Assembly (NCBI RefSeq): GCF_012432095.1
Contig: NC_081155.1
Coordinates: forward strand, 31,483,625 to 31,547,624
Length of the DNA stretch: 64,000 bases
Direction of reading: 5' to 3'
From: Onychostoma macrolepis
Taxonomy: Eukaryota; Chordata; Actinopteri; Cypriniformes; Cyprinidae
The notes beneath the pieces were generated by a model. That model was given only the letters and a program-made list of their open reading frames with translations, had not been told where the DNA came from and did not search any database. Positions within the stretch are counted from its first letter, which is position 1. Each line of letters starts with the position of its first letter. Shown piece after piece: positions 59,218 through 64,000 of this stretch. The position numbers were made by a program, and so were the translations under genes.

Positions 59218-59352
59218 AACAAAACCATGATGTGTTTTCTACATTCTAGGCTGTTCTATAAGTGGACAACGGGAGAGAATAGACCTCCTTCAGGTACTTT
59301 GATGCAGCTGGTTACTGCAGATGGAAAAACGGAGGCTACACCGGTGTTATGA
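53386..59352 (+). CDS. qdpr: Quinoid dihydropteridine reductase
   Basis: Regenerates tetrahydrobiopterin from quinonoid dihydrobiopterin with NADH; this cofactor is needed by the aromatic amino acid hydroxylases. Cytosolic short-chain dehydrogenase/reductase. Seven exons with consistent phases: 53386-53478, 53709-53801, 53942-54038, 54750-54890, 58854-58962, 59046-59129, 59250-59352. They give 239 residues; the human enzyme is about 244. The Rossmann dinucleotide loop is VYGGKGALG (residues 11-19). Other family blocks are AILCVAGGWAGG, DLMWKQSMWTS, HLATKHLREGGLLTLAGAKA, the active-site YxxxK as YGMAK, HQLCQSL and LPVTLDTPMNRK. Start: first ATG in frame, giving MAATEAHKVLVYGG. Teleosts have several qdpr paralogues (qdpra, qdprb); which one this is was not determined. 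Confidence 0.97.
53709..53801 (+). CDS. qdpr: qdpr exon 2
   Basis: 31 codons, WVASIDLNANEEASANVTVK to ASQ. Acceptor ATTTACAG, donor GTAGGT. Includes the Asp at the end of beta-2 (SIDL) typical of NAD(H) preference. Confidence 0.95.
53942..54038 (+). CDS. qdpr: qdpr exon 3
   Basis: VTADVGELLGEDKVDAILCV then AGGWAGGSAKAK. Acceptor TATTTAG, donor GTTAGT. Confidence 0.95.
54090..54493. mobile_element. hAT-type non-autonomous element in qdpr intron 3
   Basis: The left end CAGTTGTCCACCACTTTTTG and the right end CTCTGGTTGAGATCCACTA are inverted relatives. The target duplication ATCTATGG / ATCTATGA has one mismatch. Shares the GCTGAGGCCC block with 8087-8645. Confidence 0.75.
54750..54890 (+). CDS. 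qdpr: qdpr exon 4
   Basis: LYKNADLMWKQSMWTSTICS through AKAALGPTA. Acceptor GTGCCTCAG, donor GTATCT. Confidence 0.95.
54949..54989. repeat. (AC)n then (TA)n microsatellite
   Basis: Directly left of the outer hAT-like element. A matching (TA)n tract borders its right end at 58363. Confidence 0.85.
55125..55643. mobile_element. Tc1/mariner-type MITE
   Basis: The left end AGTCAAACCAAAATTTATTC and the right end GAATAATTTTTGGTTTGACT are inverted repeats, with TA near both edges. No transposase. It includes the GGGCCACCCTTAGCCTTAAT block. Confidence 0.75.
56025..57789. mobile_element. hAT element with CAGGG...CCCTG ends (1765 bp)
   Basis: Ends CAGGGTCGCATTAA and GTTAATGCGGCCCTG. Perfect 8-bp duplication GTCGTGTA at 56017-56024 and 57790-57797. 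Subterminal GGGCCCCGGGGC and CGGGCCCCC blocks. No hAT transposase frame recognised. Carries the MITE at 56495-56818. Confidence 0.88.
56495..56818. mobile_element. MITE with ATAGTTCACCCAAAAATGAA ends
   Basis: GGAATAGTTCACCCAAAAAT on the left and ATTTTTGGGTGATCTATCCC on the right are inverted, with inverted CTGTATGAGTTT / ATTCATACAG inside. An extremely common cyprinid palindromic element. Partial relatives lie at 58503-58612. Confidence 0.82.
57931..57960. repeat. (CT)n microsatellite
   Basis: CT units followed by CCCTC variants. Confidence 0.85.
58363..58430. repeat. (TA)n microsatellite
   Basis: About 34 TA units immediately right of the outer hAT-like element. Confidence 0.9.
58854..58962 (+). 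CDS. qdpr: qdpr exon 5
   Basis: CIGYGMAKAAVHQLCQSLSG through AAVAILP. Contains the catalytic Tyr and Lys (YGMAK). Acceptor CACTGTAG, donor GTAAGG. Confidence 0.96.
59046..59129 (+). CDS. qdpr: qdpr exon 6
   Basis: VTLDTPMNRKFMPDGDVSSW then TPLEYVTE. Acceptor TTTTAG, donor GTAAGT. Confidence 0.96.
59190..59217. repeat. (GT)n microsatellite
   Basis: Fourteen GT units in qdpr intron 6. Confidence 0.9.
59250..59352 (+). CDS. qdpr: qdpr exon 7 (last)
   Basis: LFYKWTTGENRPPSGTLMQL, then VTADGKTEATPVL and TGA at 59350-59352. Acceptor CATTCTAG. Confidence 0.96.
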
Positions 59353-59900
59353 TTAATATGATGCATGGTAATCAAATTCCTTTAAACCAAGCCAATAATC
59401 CACTACTGTTTGTGCATTAGTGATGCTTTTTATACTATTGCCTTCTTGTTTACATGTAAACATCCAAATACTGTAAGTTGTAGTTATTAAAAATAAGATA
59501 ATTGCATAAAAATGTCAAAGATTATGTTTTGTAAGTGTGATGGCAAAAATAGCAATGAAAATGTTATTCTGATTCATTTAGCTTCTTTTTTTCCCTCTCA
59601 GTCAACTATCCTTGTTACAGTCACAGTCTGCTTCTCACCATAGGGGGGCGCTGATGATTAATTTAATTACAGGTTCTCCTTTGGGTCCACACAGTCAAAA
59701 AAGTAATTATGTTATGATCAGGCTAGAATAGTGAGTCAGCATTTAAAAAGTTCTTTACTAAGCAATGCAGGGTTTTTTTTTTGTTTTTTTTTGTGAGGAT
59801 CAGGTATTTATTTAGAGGTACTAATGTATTGCCTTTTTTCTCTTTATAAACTGGCTTTTATTGGAACAAAGTACAAGAATAAATGGTTCATTAAATTAAG
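59353..59900 (+). other. qdpr: qdpr 3' UTR (approximate)
   Basis: AATAAA at 59878-59883 is the best poly(A) signal. Extent inferred. Confidence 0.5.
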
Positions 59901-62900
59901 TTTAATTTCGTGTAATTTAGATGAAATGGAAAAATGATAATGGGTTCCTTAGCTATTACAAAAGAGCTGCACTTGATGTTAAAAAGAATTACCCATTAAA
60001 CTCATAATGAGTTTATTTCGCAGAAATTATTTAATTGAATTTTTACGTGGCAACCATAGAAAATAATAATTGGTAAAAACTTTTTATAATTTTGACATTT
60101 TCAAAACGAATCACATTCTCTCCTATCTAATAATTAGGACTGAGACAAAACCACATCACAAATGTTGTCTAGGGAGAAACCTTGACACAAATGAGATTTA
60201 CAGAGATGCTGCCGCCTTGTTAGCTTGCATAATGTATCATGTCACTTGAGAATGCTATTTCAGGAAAGCATTTATTGTGGTCTTTGAATTTAGGGTGCAC
60301 CTTTCTCTGTAAATCTATACTAAACATCCAGATGAGTGTTGAGAGGTGTTGTTTTGCTGCCTGGAAAGTCAAGATGTCCTAATTGGTGTCCAAAAATGGG
60401 AAATTCTATCATTTAGTTCAGTTCAGTTTCAAACCCATATTTATACTGTGTTTTATGGAGCACAAAAAAAGATTTAACGAAATGTTCATGTTGCCCTTTT
60501 CTATTAAAAGCGAATGGTGATCTAGGGATTAAGCTTCAAAAATGACAAAAAGCACAAAGTACCACAAATGTAAAAAATGTATGCATAAATAAAAAGTGAA
60601 AGTACTGAATGTGAATTGCTCATTACTTAAAGCCATATGACAGCTATGTCTAGAAAAGACTCAAATCCCCTCTGCTTTAACTTTCAAATGTTATTCATGT
60701 GATTTGAATATGCATATTCATATTTGGTGTCACAAATCAGAGACACCAGAACAAGACTGCTAGTCAAGGGTAAAGGCTACCTTTTGCTGTACAAAATATC
60801 ATTTACCATTTTATTATAGTTTACTGATTTATTATTGATTTTTTTTAAACATTATGGTGACATTTAAAGGTTCAGTAATATTTAACAATTTATTATGAAT
60901 TAATGTATTAGATATCATGAAGTAACAATTATACCTTTATAGCAAGTATTAGTCTAGGTTAATGATAAATTCTGCATATATTAATGCAAATTAGCATTTT
61001 GGTGTAAATTAACATTTGTATAAGCAATGAGCATAAATTCAAAAATAATGTTTTTGCAAATAAAGTTAAGAATTAACAAAAAATAAAGTGGAAACTTAAA
61101 GACAAACTGATTCAAAATAAGCAGATATTTAATATTTGACAGGAATGAAAACAAGGCTTTGAGAGATAGAATTACAGTGTGTTCAATGGATTGTACTGTA
61201 GTTTAATTACATAGCGATTGTTTAGCTGATGAAATGTCAGTAGACAAAAACTCCATAAAGCAGTTATGAAAGTTGTGAGTTGTACCTTTGAATAGTGCAT
61301 TCCACTGTAAACACTAGTCTATCCCTCACAGTCTTGTTTTCATTTGTGTAAAATTCAGTAACTAAGGACATTAGATGTCATTGAAGTCAATAGAGTGACA
61401 TGTCTCGACACAGAATGTACATACAGAGATACAGAGTGACCTTTAATAGATTATGCTGTTTTAGGAGCTTAATATTAATATTAATTTCACATTTACCCAC
61501 TGTCATTGTATGGACAAAATTAAAAAAAATATATCCTATGTGTTCCACAGAATTCAGAACAACATGAGCGCAAGTGTATGTTAATCAGTTTTTCATTTTC
61601 ATTCCTGTAAAGGTAAATAAACTAATGGTTATAGTGCATTACGATACAATATAAAAATGTTACACAAGTGCACCAGTGGTTCGAGGTTTATTAATATAAT
61701 GAGATTCTACATGATGCAACAACTAAGAACCCTTTGGCAACATTCATGAGCAGGTTTTGTTTGTTGCTGGATTTTGTGCACCTTCTGCAGGCCTGCACAA
61801 AACCTCCCGTTCTACCTCATTCAGTCCTTCTAGATTAAGATCTGAAGACACTGAGCACTGGAGTGAATGTCAGATGATGTTTGCTTGTGGATCTGCTGGA
61901 TGTGTGCATCTGAAAGCAAGCAGACTCTGGCCATAAATGGCTGCACACAATCAGAAACAGTATTCAAATGATGCTCTAGATGGTATTAAGGGGTCAATTG
62001 AGTGCCAAGAAAACATTTACCACAAGCCTGAGCTGAACCCATTGATCAGCCTGTTTTGATCCTCCTATCAGCATATAACAGCGGATGTATTTCTTCTTGG
62101 CTTAAATTACATAATTTTGGTGTGTCAGTTGTATTTATTAATTAATTCACTCATTTAATTAATTAATTAATTTATGCAGAAGATGGCTTGTATAACTGTA
62201 TCATCATGATATTTATATTACAGAGAATTGTTTCGGGGTTTCATTGTTAGCTAATATTTTGTTTTCTTTTTGGTTAATTTTAATCATCATAATCATCGTC
62301 ATCATCTGTGTTTTTCTATAAGACACCATTAATTAGTTGTGAAATTAATTTTGAAGGCATGCATTGGTATCTGCAGATATTGGAAGGTGAGTGCTTGTTT
62401 TAAAGAATTACGAATGAAAGATTTATTAATTGTTCTTACTGTGCATTATGATGCTTGAATTAATCATTGTATCTGTTATCAGGCATGACATGAAAAAAAT
62501 GTTGTAGGAATCAATAGTAGTTATGATGACCTCAGCGGAGTAATAAACAAGTGTCATTGTTCTAATAGTATTTTGAAATATTTGAATCACAAGATCAATA
62601 ATCAGTGTAAAATCTTATACATTTCCCCTGTATTTTAGTCAAAGGTCAGTAAAGAAAGTTATGTGGCCTCCCATTCTGATTTTTTCATAAGCCATTCTTC
62701 ATATATGTTCATTCATTTATTTGCTTATTTGTTAGAGTTATTTGCTGCTGTACATTTTGCATGTGACATTGAATATAGCTAAGTTCTAATGCACTGCTTG
62801 CCTTTGTATTAATTCATTAACTCTGTCACAAATTCATTCATGGATTTTGTGGTTGATTTATAATGAAAAGATTACTTCATAATTTCAGAAATTATAGTAT

Positions 62901-63528
62901 GTCATTGTATTGCAGCAACAGCGAGCGAAACTAGGGGGAAAAAAATTATTTCTCTCTCTATCTCTGTTTTTTTCTTTGCCTGTTATCAGGCTGGGCAGCC
63001 CATAATTTCAGAGCTGAAAGAACGAGGTCATTGAGTTGAGGTTGCTATAGCAACGTCACATCTAAAGAATAGTGAATGGTAGGAGCATACAGCAAGCAAA
63101 GCTGAAGTTCTGTTTGGGTTATTCCTGAGTAGATGAATGTGTGCTGCTATTCTTCCTTCTTCACCACTGTTAAAGATACTTTTAAATACACCTTTAAATC
63201 ACAGACTTTGGCTTTTTAGAATCTTGATTGTCAATAACTCTTGATGATAACTCATCTGTGTCTATGCTTGTAATGTGAGTATTGTTATATTGTAAGTACA
63301 ATGGGCTTCACTTTGTGTTGAATCCACCTAAAAATAACATTAATTAGTAATGCATTTTTTTCTTTTAAAATATTTTATTTATATATAAATCGGACAATAT
63401 TTTGAGATGAAGTTGGCTGACAACCATGCCGAACCTATCAAGAGTCGTGCAAATGAAAAGTGTACATTTTCAGTTTTGAAATAGAGAAAAAAAAACTTAA
63501 TTTCCAAAGAATGCCTTTTACTTTCAGC

Positions 63529-63532
<4 letters not shown>
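59901..63532. other. Downstream intergenic stretch, no gene seen
   Basis: AT-rich with two blocks of normal composition (about 60120-60310 and 61760-62075) that I could not assign to a repeat. A further GC-richer block with the X-box lies at about 62985-63110. No protein-coding similarity recognised. Confidence 0.5.
63041..63054. promoter_or_regulatory. Palindromic X-box (RFX-type) motif
   Basis: GTTGCTATAGCAAC is a perfect 14-base palindrome matching RFX-factor X-boxes, followed by GTCACA. Occupancy and target gene are unknown. Confidence 0.45.
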
Positions 63533-63572
<40 letters not shown>

Positions 63573-63828
63573 GAGTTCAGATGCAAAAGCCTCTAAATGC
63601 CATCTGAAATTTTCTTCTAAAATGAGCATTTTTATCAGGCTGCTATTTTTAGGTTCAGTAATTTTTCTCTAATAGCAATGTATAGGTCCTTTTCTATGCA
63701 ATTAAAGTGAAATAACTGAACATAAATATAGGAGCCTGATGAAAATGCTCATTTTAGAAGAAAATTTTAGAAGGCACTTAGAGGCTTTTGCATCTGAACT
63801 CTTCATATATATATATATATATATATAT
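63533..63828. repeat. Foldback hairpin bounded by (TA)n
   Basis: The arms 63568-63665 and 63707-63806 are inverted copies (outer ATGAAGAGTTCAGATGCAAA; inner CTATTTTTAGGTTCAGTAAT against its diverged complement) around a 41-base loop. (TA)n tracts at 63533-63569 and 63805-63828 extend the palindrome. Confidence 0.85.
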
Positions 63829-64000
63829 TAGTGCTGTCAATCGATTAAAAACTTTAATCGCGTTAATCACAGTCATGGACTTAATCACAAATTTTAAATA
63901 CTAGGATTTACCTGTAAATGTGTTGAAATAAAGAAATGCATGACAAACTAGTTTAAGGAAACAGAACCTTACACACTTCCGCCAGGTAGGAGTCATAATC
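63829..64000 (+). mobile_element. hAT-like element, left end, truncated by window
   Basis: TAGTGCTGTCAATCGATTAA then ACTTTAATCGCGTTAATCAC is a recognisable fish hAT terminus. The rest lies outside the window. Confidence 0.65.

Overview
This is vertebrate nuclear DNA, almost certainly from a teleost fish and most likely a cyprinid. It carries intron-split genes with GT-AG boundaries, vertebrate protein families, and several decayed Tc1-like elements. It also holds many hAT-type and other short non-autonomous DNA elements, tRNA-derived SINEs and a DIRS-type retroelement. No prokaryotic features, rRNA genes or CRISPR arrays are present. Four host genes are recognisable; repeats make up much of the rest.

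Layout. (1) 1-6080, + strand: the last two coding exons and 3' UTR of a latrophilin adhesion GPCR, closest to ADGRL3. They encode most of the cytoplasmic tail and the terminal PDZ ligand VTSL. (2) 6081-37000: a gene-poor, transposon-dense stretch of about 31 kb. It includes a 6.1-kb DIRS element (10267-16345) sitting in a decayed Tc1-like element. It also includes a stacked nest (about 18966-23700) in which a PIF/Harbinger-like element lies in a Tc1 element, which lies in a repeat built of GGTTCTATATAGAACC units, which seems to lie in a fourth repeat. (3) 37000-52970, - strand: complete gtf2e2 (TFIIE beta, 7 coding exons, 291 aa). Its 12-kb first coding intron contains two Tc1 elements, each split by a hAT insertion with a perfect 8-bp target duplication, and on the opposite strand the small membrane-protein gene smim18. 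(4) 52961-53385: a short head-to-head interval that probably serves as a shared promoter for gtf2e2 and qdpr. (5) 53386-59900, + strand: complete qdpr (dihydropteridine reductase, 7 exons, 239 aa). Its fourth intron holds nested hAT elements. (6) 59900-64000: intergenic sequence with a foldback hairpin, a perfect X-box palindrome and the start of another hAT element cut by the window edge.

The host genes do not form a pathway. ADGRL3 acts in synaptic adhesion signalling, TFIIE beta in general transcription, SMIM18 is an uncharacterised single-pass membrane protein, and QDPR recycles tetrahydrobiopterin. The most informative content is the transposon archaeology. Target-site duplications can be read directly at most insertions, so insertion order and empty sites can be reconstructed. 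The DIRS copy keeps the full inverted-repeat plus internal-complementary-region layout and an intact tyrosine recombinase, although its gag and reverse-transcriptase/RNase H frames are broken. I found no convincing undescribed system. The best leads are the hAT target preference for TCTA, the DIRS end and junction structure, and scattered RFX-type X-boxes.
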